A DNA stretch of 64,000 nt. Source: Polaribacter sp. NJDZ03. GTDB lineage: Bacteria > Bacteroidota > Bacteroidia > Flavobacteriales > Flavobacteriaceae. The notes under the pieces are model-generated. The model did no database searches, had not been told where the DNA came from, and saw only the letters and a list, made by a program, of their open reading frames with translations. The translations under genes and the position numbers were made by a program. The stretch lies in NCBI RefSeq assembly GCF_019263805.1, contig NZ_CP079195.1:1305501-1369500 (forward strand). The letters run 5' to 3'. Below are positions 7,088-15,619 of this stretch, piece by piece (within the stretch, counting starts at the first letter, position 1; every line of letters begins with the position of its first letter).

Positions 7088-8542
7088 ATGCCACGTAGAG
7101 AACGAAATAAATTTGTAAAGAAGAATCAAGTTTTAGAATTAAAAATTGAAGATTACGCTTTTGGCGGAAAAGGAATTGCAAGAATAAAATCTGAAGAAGG
7201 TAGTTTTGTTATTTTTGTTCCGAATACCTTACCAGGTCAATTGGTAAAAGCACAAATAAGTAAGTCTAGTAAAAACTATGCAGAAGCTAAGTTAATAGAT
7301 GTTTTAGAACCTTCTGAAGATGAAGTGGAAGTTCCTTTTCAAGACATTCCTGGTGCGCCTTATATTCAATTACCTATCGATTTACAACATCAATATAAAA
7401 AAGAAAGTACTTTAACCTTATTTAAAAAAATAGGAAAAGTAGAAAATATAGAGGATCTTTTTGATGAATTTGTAACATCGCCAAACGTATTTCACTACAG
7501 AAATAAAATGGAATATGGTTTTTCTGCTATTGGATATGATAGAGTAACAAAAAGAGATAAAGATGAGTTTACACTAGGTTTTAAAAGACGTGGTGTTTGG
7601 TGGATGGGAGATAATTTAGAAAAAGATTCTGGTTTGTTTGATAAACAGATGGAAGACAATCTAAAAAATATTCGTCAATATTGTATAGACACTGGTTTAG
7701 AACCTTGGCACGGACCAAAAAAGACTGGTTTTTTTAGATATTTTGTAGTGAGAAAATCTTTTAAAACAGATGAATTATTATGTAATTTAGTAACGACTTC
7801 TCCCGAATTAGAGAATTTCGATTTACAGAAATTTGCTTCTTTTCTAAAAGATATTTTTGGAGATCGTTTAGCTGGTTTACTACATACTATTAATGATGAA
7901 ACTGGTGACAGAACCATTGCAACAGCCGGTAGTTTAGATTTAGTGTATGGTAAAGATAAAATTGTAGAAGAGTTATTAGGTTTGAATTTTGAAATCAGCA
8001 TGAAAAGCTTTTTTCAAACGAATCCTAAATGTGCAGAAAAATTATACTCTAAAGTTGTTGAATATGTTTTAGAAGACAAAACCAAGGTAGACAATACTGT
8101 GGTAATGGATTTGTTCTGCGGAACAGGAACCATAGGGCAAATTGTAGCTTCTAAAAGTGAAAATGCAAAAATTGTTGGTGTAGATATTGTAGCTTCTGCA
8201 ATTGAAGATGCAGAAAAAAATGCCAAAAGAAATAATATTGATGGATTAAAATTTTATGCAGCAGATGTTGGTAAATTCTTAGTTGCAAATCCAGAATATA
8301 AAGATAAAATAAAAACCATTATTTTAGATCCTGCAAGAGCAGGAATTGCACCTAAAACACTGCAGAAAATCATCAATTTAAATGCAGACAGAATGGTGTA
8401 TGTTTCTTGTAATCCGGCAACACAAGCTAGAGATACAGAGTTGTTGGCAGAAGCTGGTTACTTAATGAAAAAAATTAGTTTGGTAGATCAATTTCCGCAT
8501 ACAAGCCATATTGAAACGGTTGTTTTGTTTGAAAAAGGGTAA
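7088..8542 (+). CDS. TrmA/RlmD-family RNA (uracil-C5) methyltransferase, Fe-S cysteines absent
   Basis: A 484-residue SAM-dependent methyltransferase that methylates a uracil in rRNA or tRNA. An N-terminal TRAM RNA-binding domain (about 10-70) is followed by a central domain and a C-terminal Rossmann domain with MDLFCGTGTIGQ (SAM), ILDPARAG, and VSCNPAT carrying the catalytic Cys441. Most RlmD/RlmCD enzymes have a CxxxxxCxxC iron-sulfur motif right after the TRAM domain. Here the equivalent stretch (IPGAPYIQLPIDLQ, about 95-108) has no cysteine, and none occurs before about residue 198. Family membership is certain but the exact target base is not. Confidence 0.88.
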   Translation: MPRRERNKFVKKNQVLELKIEDYAFGGKGIARIKSEEGSFVIFVPNTLPGQLVKAQISKSSKNYAEAKLIDVLEPSEDEVEVPFQDIPGAPYIQLPIDLQHQYKKESTLTLFKKIGKVENIEDLFDEFVTSPNVFHYRNKMEYGFSAIGYDRVTKRDKDEFTLGFKRRGVWWMGDNLEKDSGLFDKQMEDNLKNIRQYCIDTGLEPWHGPKKTGFFRYFVVRKSFKTDELLCNLVTTSPELENFDLQKFASFLKDIFGDRLAGLLHTINDETGDRTIATAGSLDLVYGKDKIVEELLGLNFEISMKSFFQTNPKCAEKLYSKVVEYVLEDKTKVDNTVVMDLFCGTGTIGQIVASKSENAKIVGVDIVASAIEDAEKNAKRNNIDGLKFYAADVGKFLVANPEYKDKIKTIILDPARAGIAPKTLQKIINLNADRMVYVSCNPATQARDTELLAEAGYLMKKISLVDQFPHTSHIETVVLFEKG

Positions 8543-8699
8543 ATGATATTTGTTTATAAAAAGTTTATTTATCAAATTTTATAGAGAACTATTAATAAGG
8601 AAACTAATTTATTAGAATTAAGATAATTTTATTAAAATGGACAATAAATATTTATAAGAATCATTATATATTGGTAACTCATAATAAAAGTTAAAAAGA

Positions 8700-8990
8700 A
8701 TGAAAAAACTAACAGACTTCGAAATTAATAGAAAATTAGAAAAATTACAAGATTGGGATTATTATGACGATGCTTTGCATACAGATTTTGAGTTCGATAA
8801 CTTTAAAGATTGTATGTCTGCAATGAATAGAATTGCATTTGAATGTGAGGCTTTAAACCATCATCCAGAATGGACAAACAACTATAATACTTTAGATATT
8901 AAGTTAACCACTCACGATGCAGAAGGTGTTACTAAATTAGATTTTAAATTGGCTAAAGCCATCAATAAAATTGTAGAAGTTGAAGAATAA
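8700..8990 (+). CDS. Pterin-4a-carbinolamine dehydratase family protein
   Basis: A 96-residue protein of the PCD/DCoH family, which dehydrates 4a-hydroxytetrahydrobiopterin to recycle the cofactor of aromatic amino acid hydroxylases. The signature is intact: the core NHHPEWTNNYNTLDIKLTTHD (here split as NHHPEW and LTTHDAEGVTKLDFKLA) supplies the catalytic histidines. No phenylalanine hydroxylase gene is in the window. Its stop overlaps the start of the next gene by 11 bp, suggesting translational coupling. Confidence 0.9.
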   Translation: MKKLTDFEINRKLEKLQDWDYYDDALHTDFEFDNFKDCMSAMNRIAFECEALNHHPEWTNNYNTLDIKLTTHDAEGVTKLDFKLAKAINKIVEVEE

Positions 8991-9480
8991 TAGATATCAA
9001 ATAATAGTAATTTTAATAATTGGTTTGCTTATAAATACTTCTTGTACAAAAGATGATTTCTGCTTAAAAAACCCTGTTACTCCAAACTTGGTATTACGTT
9101 TTTATGATGATACCAATAAAGAAACATTAAAAACAGCTAAATTATTATCTGTTTGGGCAGAAGGTAAAGATACCATTGCAGATTATACCAGTAGAACTAC
9201 AGATAGTATTGCTATTCCTTTAAATTCTTTAGCATTAGAAACAATTTATAATTTAAAAATAAATAATGAAGACGGAGCAGAAGTAGATAATCTTTATACA
9301 ACCTTTACAATAACCTATACACCAGAAGAAGAATACGTTTCTAGATCTTGTGGTTATAAAGTAATCTTTAATGATGTTTCTTTTTCATCAGACAATACTA
9401 ATTGGATAAAAGATTTTACACCATCAACATTAACAACTATAGACAGTCAAAATACAGCGCATGTACAAATATTTCATTAG
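8980..9480 (+). CDS. DUF6452-like lipoprotein
   Basis: A 166-residue predicted lipoprotein starting with TTG at 8980; no other start keeps the signal peptide. The hydrophobic stretch 9-19 ends in NTSC with acylated Cys22, followed by DDFCLKNPVTPNLVLRFYDD. The rest is beta-rich, consistent with an outer-membrane-attached beta-sandwich. It resembles the Bacteroidota family DUF6452, which is normally next to a DUF6048 gene, as here. Overlaps of 11 bp with the upstream gene and 20 bp with the downstream gene indicate one translational unit. Function unknown. Confidence 0.75.
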   Translation: MKNNRYQIIVILIIGLLINTSCTKDDFCLKNPVTPNLVLRFYDDTNKETLKTAKLLSVWAEGKDTIADYTSRTTDSIAIPLNSLALETIYNLKINNEDGAEVDNLYTTFTITYTPEEEYVSRSCGYKVIFNDVSFSSDNTNWIKDFTPSTLTTIDSQNTAHVQIFH

Positions 9481-10168
9481 CATCTGTTTCCTTTTTGTTT
9501 TTGTTAATGGGCAAGCTCAAGAACAAAAAAAAGATACCCTAATAAATGCTGAAAAAGATTCTCTAGTATATAAATCTAAATATGGATTAAGACTTGGTGT
9601 AGACATTAGCAAACCCATTTTGGCACAATTTAATAGTTCTTATACCGGATTAGAAATTGTAGGAGATTATAGAATTAAGAAAAACTTATACCTTGCTGCA
9701 GAAGTTGGTTTTGAAGAAGAAACAACTACGGAAGACTACACAAATTCTACATCAAAAGGAAGTTATATAAGACTAGGTGTTAACTATAATGTCTACCAAA
9801 ATTGGTTAGACATGAACAATGAAATCTTTATAGGAGCTCGTTATGGTTTTAGTCTTTTTGACCAAACTTTAAACACTTACACACCCAACGTTAATTCAGT
9901 ATATTTCCCTGCAAACCAAATAACCTCATCCGTTTCGGCTACAGATTTAAATGTACATTGGACCGAATTTATAATAGGTTTAAAAGTAGAAACGTTTAAA
10001 AACTTCTTTGTTTCTTTTAGCGGTTCTTATAAAATATCAATAAGTGTAAAAGAGCCAGATAATTTTGAAACTCTTTACGCCCCTGGCTTTAATAGAGTAT
10101 TTGATAGTGGTACAGGTTTCGGATTTAACTACACACTTACCTACTTAATTCCTTTTAAGAAAAAGTAA
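9461..10168 (+). CDS. DUF6048-like outer-membrane beta-barrel protein
   Basis: A 235-residue exported protein: signal peptide 1-19 ending in VNGQAQ, then alternating beta strands (GLRLGVDISKPI, YLAAEVGFEEET, YIRLGVNYNV, FIGARYGFSLF, FVSFSGSYKISI, FNYTLTYLIPF). The last strand ends in an aromatic followed by KKK. This is the pattern of a small outer-membrane barrel, and the family is DUF6048. It overlaps the upstream lipoprotein gene by 20 bp, so the two products probably work together at the outer membrane. No function is established. Confidence 0.75.
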   Translation: MYKYFISICFLFVFVNGQAQEQKKDTLINAEKDSLVYKSKYGLRLGVDISKPILAQFNSSYTGLEIVGDYRIKKNLYLAAEVGFEEETTTEDYTNSTSKGSYIRLGVNYNVYQNWLDMNNEIFIGARYGFSLFDQTLNTYTPNVNSVYFPANQITSSVSATDLNVHWTEFIIGLKVETFKNFFVSFSGSYKISISVKEPDNFETLYAPGFNRVFDSGTGFGFNYTLTYLIPFKKK

Positions 10169-10228
10169 TTTTATTACAACTTAGTATTTTTCAGTAACTT
10201 TATCAACCTTATTTTTAAACAAAACATC

Positions 10229-11176
10229 ATGAATAAAATTCCTAGTGTAAATTTAGCAGACTTTTTATCTTCGGATAAAAGCAAAAAACAACAATTTATA
10301 GATGAAATTGGTCATGCTTACGAAAACATAGGTTTTGTAGCTTTAAAAGGTCACTTTTTAGATGAAAAATTAGTAGAAAGCTTATATACAGAAATTAAAA
10401 ACTTTTTTGATTTACCATTAGAAACCAAAGAAAAATATGAAATTCCAGGTATTGGAGGCCAACGTGGTTATGTTTCTTTCGGGAAAGAATCTGCGAAAGG
10501 AAAAAAAGAAGGCGATTTAAAAGAATTTTGGCATTTTGGTCAGTATGTAGATGCTGCTTCTAAATACGCTAAAGAATACCCAGAAAACGTTACTGTTAAT
10601 GAATTGGCAAACTTTAATGCCGTTGGTAAAGAAACGTATCAAATGTTAGAAAAAACAGCTAAATATGTGTTACGTTCTTTAGCCTTGCATTTAGGTTTAG
10701 AAGAAACCTATTTTGATAATTATATTAAAGACGGAAATAGTATTCTACGCCCAATTCATTACCCACCAATACAAACAGAACCAAAAGGAGCAGAAAGAGC
10801 TGCAGCTCATGGAGACATTAATTTAATTACCTTATTAATGGGTGCCCAAGGTAAAGGGTTACAAGTGCAAAACCACAAAGGAGATTGGATTGATGCTATG
10901 GCAGAACCTGATGAATTAATGATTAATGTTGGAGACATGTTATCGCGCCACAGTAACAACAAATTAAAATCTACCATTCACAGAGTAGTAAATCCACCAA
11001 AAGAAATGTGGGGAACATCACGCTATTCAATTCCGTTTTTTATGCACCCAGTTTCTGATATGAAATTAGATGTTTTAGAAAACTGTATCGATGAAAACAA
11101 CCCAAAACAATTTGAAGATATCACTGCAGGTGAATTTTTAGACGAAAGATTAAGAGAATTAGGATTAAAAAAATAG
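10229..11176 (+). CDS. 2-oxoglutarate/Fe(II) dioxygenase, isopenicillin-N-synthase-like
   Basis: A 315-residue non-heme iron oxygenase. The N-terminal DIOX_N region (1-120) is followed by the jelly-roll core with all ligands: HxD in AAHGDINLITLL (about 190-200), the distal His in KSTIHRVVNPP, and the 2-oxoglutarate-binding R-x-S in SRYSIPFF. The substrate is not predictable; this subgroup includes enzymes acting on amino acids and small metabolites. It stands alone between two repeats or spacers, with no clear operon partner. Confidence 0.9.
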   Translation: MNKIPSVNLADFLSSDKSKKQQFIDEIGHAYENIGFVALKGHFLDEKLVESLYTEIKNFFDLPLETKEKYEIPGIGGQRGYVSFGKESAKGKKEGDLKEFWHFGQYVDAASKYAKEYPENVTVNELANFNAVGKETYQMLEKTAKYVLRSLALHLGLEETYFDNYIKDGNSILRPIHYPPIQTEPKGAERAAAHGDINLITLLMGAQGKGLQVQNHKGDWIDAMAEPDELMINVGDMLSRHSNNKLKSTIHRVVNPPKEMWGTSRYSIPFFMHPVSDMKLDVLENCIDENNPKQFEDITAGEFLDERLRELGLKK

Positions 11177-11236
11177 TTTGCAGTGGCAGTTTGCAGTTAT
11201 CAATTGACTGAAAACTGCTACTGAGAACTGTAAACT
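11177..11236. repeat. Dispersed CAGTTTGCAGTT / ACTGAAAACTGC repeat, copy 1
   Basis: The gap between the dioxygenase and SUI1 genes consists almost wholly of alternating CAGTT and AACTG words that can fold back on each other (left half GCAGTTTGCAGTT, right half AACTGC and AACTG). The core ACTGAAAACTGC recurs at 26548-26575 and 28888-28925. Confidence 0.7.
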
Positions 11237-11244
11237 AATAAAAA

Positions 11245-11568
11245 ATGGATTTTAAAGATCAATTAAAAAATTTATTTCCAGAGCATAAGGAAACTGCAGA
11301 ACCTGTAAAAGAAAAATCGGATATTTGGTTACAAGACGATCCTATTATTTGCAAATACGAAAAACGTAAAGGAAAGCCAATTACTATTTTAGAAGGCTAT
11401 ACAGGTGCAACTTCAGATTTTAAACTACTTGCAAAAGAAATTAAAACAAAACTATCTGTTGGCGGTAGCTTTAAAGATGATAAAATTATTATTCAAGGTG
11501 ATTTTAGAGATCAAATAATGACCATGCTAAAAGATAAAGGCTTTAAAGTGAAGCGTGTTGGTGGATAA
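11245..11568 (+). CDS. SUI1/eIF1-like translation factor (YciH family)
   Basis: A 107-residue protein with a C-terminal SUI1 domain (about 35-107): RKGKPITILEGYTG, LKLLAKEIKTKLSVGGS-like segment, IIIQGDFRDQIMTMLKDKGF. Bacterial YciH proteins resemble eukaryotic eIF1 and influence start-codon fidelity under stress. An N-terminal tail of about 30 residues is charged. It is preceded by the dispersed repeat, so it probably has its own transcript. Confidence 0.9.
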   Translation: MDFKDQLKNLFPEHKETAEPVKEKSDIWLQDDPIICKYEKRKGKPITILEGYTGATSDFKLLAKEIKTKLSVGGSFKDDKIIIQGDFRDQIMTMLKDKGFKVKRVGG

Positions 11569-11618
11569 ATTTTAGTACTCTTACAATAAATAATTACTGT
11601 AAACGTTATTAATAAATT

Positions 11619-12563
11619 ATGAGCTCGTCTATACTACATATTACAAATGGAGATAGTACTACAAACTATCTAAAAAAACTTCATTTCTCTGGAGATTTTA
11701 TCACTTGGAGAGAAATGTTATGTGAAGGAAAAACGTCTATAGATGTTGGCAGTGAAACTTTCTGGAAAAACAGGTTCCACTTTTTAAAAACTTCTTATAA
11801 TATTAGCAAAAGCAAATTTATAGACTTTACTTTAAAAGAATATAGAAACCTTTGTAGTAAAAAAGAATCTAAAGAAATAGTCTTATGGTTTGATCACGAT
11901 TTGTTCTGCCAAATTAATATGATTGCTGTTATTAGTTGGTTAAAAACTTATAGAAGTGGCTATCATATTTCTTTAGTAACCAGTGCCAAAATAAAAGGAA
12001 GTACAAAACTAAAAAGTTTATCTGAGCTTACTGAAAATCAAATTCAGCAACATTATAAAAACAGAATAGATTTATCTGAAGATGATATTGAATATGCAGA
12101 TTATATATGGCAACTATACTGCTCAGAGAGTCCGCTTAGGTTAGAAACTGTCTATAAATTTAACCCAATGTCTCCTTTTATTTATCTAGTAGAAGCATTA
12201 GAAGCACATTTACACAGATTTCCTTCCATTAAAAATGGATTAAATAATGTTGAGAATATTATTTTAGAAACTGCAAATACACAACAATTTTCTTCTAAAA
12301 ACCAATTAGTACAGCAATTGCTAAAAACACAAACTGTTTATGGCTTTGGAGATTTACAGTACGAACATCATATAGCACAACTTCAAAAATTATTTACATC
12401 TTTCAATCCCGTAAAATTATCTCGAAAAGGGAAAAAAGTTTTAAAAAACCAGCTAAATTTTTATGGCGAACTTCGTAATGAAAATTCGTATCTTGGGGGA
12501 GCAAAAAAATATAGTTTTCTATATAATAATCAATCAGAAAAACTATTACAAATTACATCTTAA
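11619..12563 (+). CDS. DUF1835 domain protein
   Basis: A 314-residue protein of the DUF1835 family: ILHITNGDSTTNYLKKLHFSGD at the N-terminus, WREMLCEGKTS and ESKEIVLWFDHDLFCQINM further on. The N-terminal part (about 1-130) looks like an alpha/beta nucleotide- or metal-binding domain; the C-terminal 180 residues are mostly helical. No reaction is known. Its stop codon is immediately followed by the ATG of the nucleoside phosphorylase, and the third gene again follows with zero spacing, so the three are one translational unit. Confidence 0.85.
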   Translation: MSSSILHITNGDSTTNYLKKLHFSGDFITWREMLCEGKTSIDVGSETFWKNRFHFLKTSYNISKSKFIDFTLKEYRNLCSKKESKEIVLWFDHDLFCQINMIAVISWLKTYRSGYHISLVTSAKIKGSTKLKSLSELTENQIQQHYKNRIDLSEDDIEYADYIWQLYCSESPLRLETVYKFNPMSPFIYLVEALEAHLHRFPSIKNGLNNVENIILETANTQQFSSKNQLVQQLLKTQTVYGFGDLQYEHHIAQLQKLFTSFNPVKLSRKGKKVLKNQLNFYGELRNENSYLGGAKKYSFLYNNQSEKLLQITS

Positions 12564-13433
12564 ATGTCTATAAAACAATCAGAACTTATCTTAAATCCAG
12601 ATGGAAGTATTTATCATCTAAATTTAAGACCAGAACATATTGCCAAAAATATAATTTTTGTTGGCGATCAAGATAGAGTTGATAAAATCTCAAAACATTT
12701 TGATTCTATAGAGTTTACTACTCAAAAACGCGAATTTAAAACTACAACAGGTACTTACAAGAACAAACAATTTACGGTTATTTCTACTGGTATTGGTCCA
12801 GACAATATAGATATTGTATTAAATGAATTGGATGCACTTGTAAATATTGATCTTAAAACTAGAAAACCTAAAGAGAATTTAACGTCTTTAAACATTGTAA
12901 GAATAGGAACTTCGGGTTCTTTGCATAACGATATTCCGGTAGATTCTTTTGTTATTGGTTCTCACGGATTAGATTTAAACGGGTTGCTTCACTCCTATCA
13001 AATAGATGCTATTTCTAATCCAGAAATTGAAGATGCTTTTGTAAAGCATACCAATTGGAGTACTAAAAAATCATATCCTATTGTAATTGAAAATAGCAAA
13101 GAATTAGAAGATAGGTTAAAATCTGATAAAACACACCAAGGTATCACAGCTACCGCAGGAGGTTTTTACGGACCACAAGGTAGAATTTTACGTTTGGCTT
13201 TACAAGACAATGAGTTAAACCATAAAATTGATAGTTTTAGTTTTAACCAACATAGAATTACCAATTTAGAAATGGAAACCTCTGCTATTTATGGTTTATC
13301 TAAACTATTGGGTCACAAAGCTTGTTCTATAAACGCAATTATTGCTAATAGAGCTAATGGTTCTTTTAGCGAAAACCCAGGGAAAGTTGTTGCCGATTTA
13401 ATAGAATACACACTAGAAAAATTAATTGAGTAA
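12564..13433 (+). CDS. Nucleoside phosphorylase (uridine phosphorylase-like)
   Basis: A 289-residue PNP/UDP-superfamily enzyme, which cleaves nucleosides with phosphate to give a base and ribose-1-phosphate. Visible landmarks are FVGDQDRVDKI (nucleoside/phosphate loop), STGIGPDNIDIVLNEL (phosphate-binding region), IVRIGTSGSL, and TNLEMETSAIYGL, the ribose-binding METS-type motif. The length is longer than E. coli Udp (253) because of insertions around residues 110 and 185. Base specificity cannot be called. It lies between DUF1835 and a cytosolic binding-protein-like gene with no spacing. Confidence 0.9.
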   Translation: MSIKQSELILNPDGSIYHLNLRPEHIAKNIIFVGDQDRVDKISKHFDSIEFTTQKREFKTTTGTYKNKQFTVISTGIGPDNIDIVLNELDALVNIDLKTRKPKENLTSLNIVRIGTSGSLHNDIPVDSFVIGSHGLDLNGLLHSYQIDAISNPEIEDAFVKHTNWSTKKSYPIVIENSKELEDRLKSDKTHQGITATAGGFYGPQGRILRLALQDNELNHKIDSFSFNQHRITNLEMETSAIYGLSKLLGHKACSINAIIANRANGSFSENPGKVVADLIEYTLEKLIE

Positions 13434-14294
13434 ATGACAAATCTTACAATTGCAGGAGTTCCAGAGCATTTTAATTATCCTTGGTATTTAACCTTAAAAA
13501 ACAAAGAATACAAAAAACACAACATCAATCTACGTTGGCAAGATTTCCCTGGCGGAACTGGTGCCATGTGTAAGGCCTTACGTGCTGGTAATGTAGATAT
13601 TGCTATTGTTTTAACCGAAGGAATTATTAAAGATATTGCAGACGGAAACCCTTCTAAGATTGTACAGACATTTGTAAAATCTCCATTAATTTGGGGAATT
13701 CATGTAGGCGCAAAATCATCTTTTAAAAACATTGAAGATTTAGAACACGCAACCATTGCCATTAGTCGTTTTGGTTCTGGTTCTCATTTAATGGCTATTG
13801 TAAATGCTTACAACCAGGGTTGGGATATAGCCAATTTAAAATTTAAAGTAATTGCTAATTTACAAGGCGGAATTGATGCTTTAACCAATGGAGAAGCAGA
13901 CTATTTTATGTGGGAACATTTTACCACAAAACCTTTGGTAGATGATGGTACTTTTAGATTAATTGATGACTGCCCTACACCTTGGCCCTGTTTTGTAATT
14001 GCAGTTAGAGATGAAGTTTTAAAAAATAATTTTGAAGAAGTTAAAAAAGTTTTAGACATTATTAATGGCAAAACAAAAGACTTTAAACAAATTGATGCTA
14101 TTGATAAAATTCTGGCAGAAAGATACGAGCAGCAATTAGAAGACATCCAGCAATGGCTAAAAATCACCGAATGGAATGACGGAAAACCAATTACTAAAAA
14201 CATAATTACACGTATACAAAATAAAATGGTACAGTTTAACGTTATTGAAGAGAAGAAAAATTCGAGCAATTTCATAAAAAATATGTACATTTAA
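13434..14294 (+). CDS. Cytosolic periplasmic-binding-protein-like protein
   Basis: A 286-residue protein with the two-lobed fold of NMT1/THI5/SsuA-type substrate-binding proteins (VDIAIVLTEGI, VQTFVKSPLIWGIHV, ISRFGSGSHLMAIVNAY, LTNGEADYFMWEHFTTKPLV). It has no signal peptide or lipobox: the conserved domain starts at residue 2, so it should stay in the cytoplasm. The same unusual arrangement is known from the fungal CA3427-type proteins, which bind an unidentified ligand; relation to them is my recollection and needs a search. No ABC permease or ATPase is nearby. Translational coupling to the nucleoside phosphorylase suggests a pyrimidine- or vitamin-like ligand, which is inference. Confidence 0.75.
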   Translation: MTNLTIAGVPEHFNYPWYLTLKNKEYKKHNINLRWQDFPGGTGAMCKALRAGNVDIAIVLTEGIIKDIADGNPSKIVQTFVKSPLIWGIHVGAKSSFKNIEDLEHATIAISRFGSGSHLMAIVNAYNQGWDIANLKFKVIANLQGGIDALTNGEADYFMWEHFTTKPLVDDGTFRLIDDCPTPWPCFVIAVRDEVLKNNFEEVKKVLDIINGKTKDFKQIDAIDKILAERYEQQLEDIQQWLKITEWNDGKPITKNIITRIQNKMVQFNVIEEKKNSSNFIKNMYI

Positions 14295-14312
14295 CACGAA
14301 AATCCATTATCT

Positions 14313-14453
14313 ATGAAAAAAGTAGTATTTATTGCAGTTTGTATTTTAGGAATCCTTTGTTTTTCTTCTTGTAGAAGTACCTCTAAACCATGTGGTTTAG
14401 CAGACAATACAACAACTATTCAAACAACTTTAAAGCAAGTAGATTTAACCTAA
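14313..14453 (+). CDS. Small lipoprotein (46 aa)
   Basis: ATG 14313 opens a 46-residue frame: a lysine-led hydrophobic signal peptide ending in the lipobox CFSSC (Cys20), then a short tail RSTSKPCGLADNTTT and stop at 14453. It starts 18 bp after the binding-protein-like gene and is followed by a clear terminator, so it is the last gene of that transcript. The mature peptide would be only about 27 residues. Function unknown. Confidence 0.75.
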   Translation: MKKVVFIAVCILGILCFSSCRSTSKPCGLADNTTTIQTTLKQVDLT

Positions 14454-14485
14454 AATCTATTTGTTTCTTAATTTCAAATTCAATG

Positions 14486-14513
14486 AATCCGCGTTTACTG
14501 CGGATTTTTTTTT
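14486..14513 (+). terminator. Rho-independent terminator
   Basis: Stem AATCCGC / GCGGATT, seven-base loop, followed by nine T. Ends the DUF1835 to small-lipoprotein transcript. Confidence 0.92.
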
Positions 14514-14737
14514 GCTCTAAACCGCTATACCTCTTAATAATAAGCTAACTATTCGTAAACTTTTTCATAAAGTTTATCTTACCTTTTTTTCATTTTTATT
14601 TTACGTTTACAATACATTCTCTTTTTATGTTTGAAAGAACTTAGAAATAAGATAATTGTTTACATATATTTAGAAAATCATTTTCTTCATAAACGTGTGT
14701 ACACAAGAAACAATTCTTTTTCTTTATATGAAACAAA

Positions 14738-15616
14738 ATGAAAAAACAAAAAAAACGAAAGTTAGATTATGTTGTAATTTCAGACGTACACTTAGGTACT
14801 TATGGTTGTAGAGCTAAAGAATTATTAAATTACTTAAAAACAATTCAGCCAAAAGTATTAATACTAAATGGAGACATTATAGACATCTGGCAATTTAACA
14901 AACGTTACTTTCCTAAGTCTCACATGAGTGTAATTAAACACATTACTTCTCTCCTATCTAATGGAACAACCATCTATTACATAACAGGAAACCATGATGA
15001 AATGCTGCGAAAATTTAAAGGTTTTCAATTAGGAAACTTTAAAATTTTAAACAAACTAGTTTTAAATATTGATGATAAAAAAGCATGGATTTTTCATGGA
15101 GATGTTTTTGATATCACCATGAAGCACTCTAAATGGTTAGCAAAATTAGGCGGAAAAGGCTACGATTTTCTAATTCTAATAAACACGTTTATAAATTGGA
15201 TTAGTAAACTCTTTGGTTACGGAAAATTATCACTTTCTAAAAAGATAAAAAACAGTGTAAAAAGCGCCGTTAAATTTATTGATAATTTTGAAAAAACGGC
15301 TTCAGACATTGCTATTGAAAATGAGTATAACTATGTAATATGCGGACATATTCATCAACCAGAAATTAGAAAAATTGAAAACCAAAAAGGAAAAACTACC
15401 TATCTAAACTCTGGAGATTGGATCGAAAATTTAACGGCTTTAGAATACAAAAATCAGCAATGGAGTTTGTATGAATACGCAAATGATAAAATAGCTCAAA
15501 ACACCGAAAATAAACTTAGCAAAAAGGAACTAAAAAATGTAAATAAAGAAGAAAAGAACAATTTTCTTTTTGAAGAATTACTCAAAGAATTTGATATTCA
15601 AAAACCCTTAAAATAA
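14738..15616 (+). CDS. LpxH-like metallophosphoesterase
   Basis: A 292-residue calcineurin-like phosphoesterase of the UDP-2,3-diacylglucosamine diphosphatase group. The metal-binding blocks are in order: SDVHLGT (14-20), NGDIIDIWQF (about 47-56), GNHDE (about 86-90), FHGDVFD and CGHIHQPE (about 205). These coordinate a dinuclear Mn/Fe centre. The last 50 residues are lysine-rich. The next gene starts 3 bp later and encodes a glycosyltransferase; the pair suggests trimming and glycosylation of a lipid-linked or envelope substrate rather than canonical lipid A synthesis, which is inference. Confidence 0.85.
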   Translation: MKKQKKRKLDYVVISDVHLGTYGCRAKELLNYLKTIQPKVLILNGDIIDIWQFNKRYFPKSHMSVIKHITSLLSNGTTIYYITGNHDEMLRKFKGFQLGNFKILNKLVLNIDDKKAWIFHGDVFDITMKHSKWLAKLGGKGYDFLILINTFINWISKLFGYGKLSLSKKIKNSVKSAVKFIDNFEKTASDIAIENEYNYVICGHIHQPEIRKIENQKGKTTYLNSGDWIENLTALEYKNQQWSLYEYANDKIAQNTENKLSKKELKNVNKEEKNNFLFEELLKEFDIQKPLK

Positions 15617-15619
15617 TTA

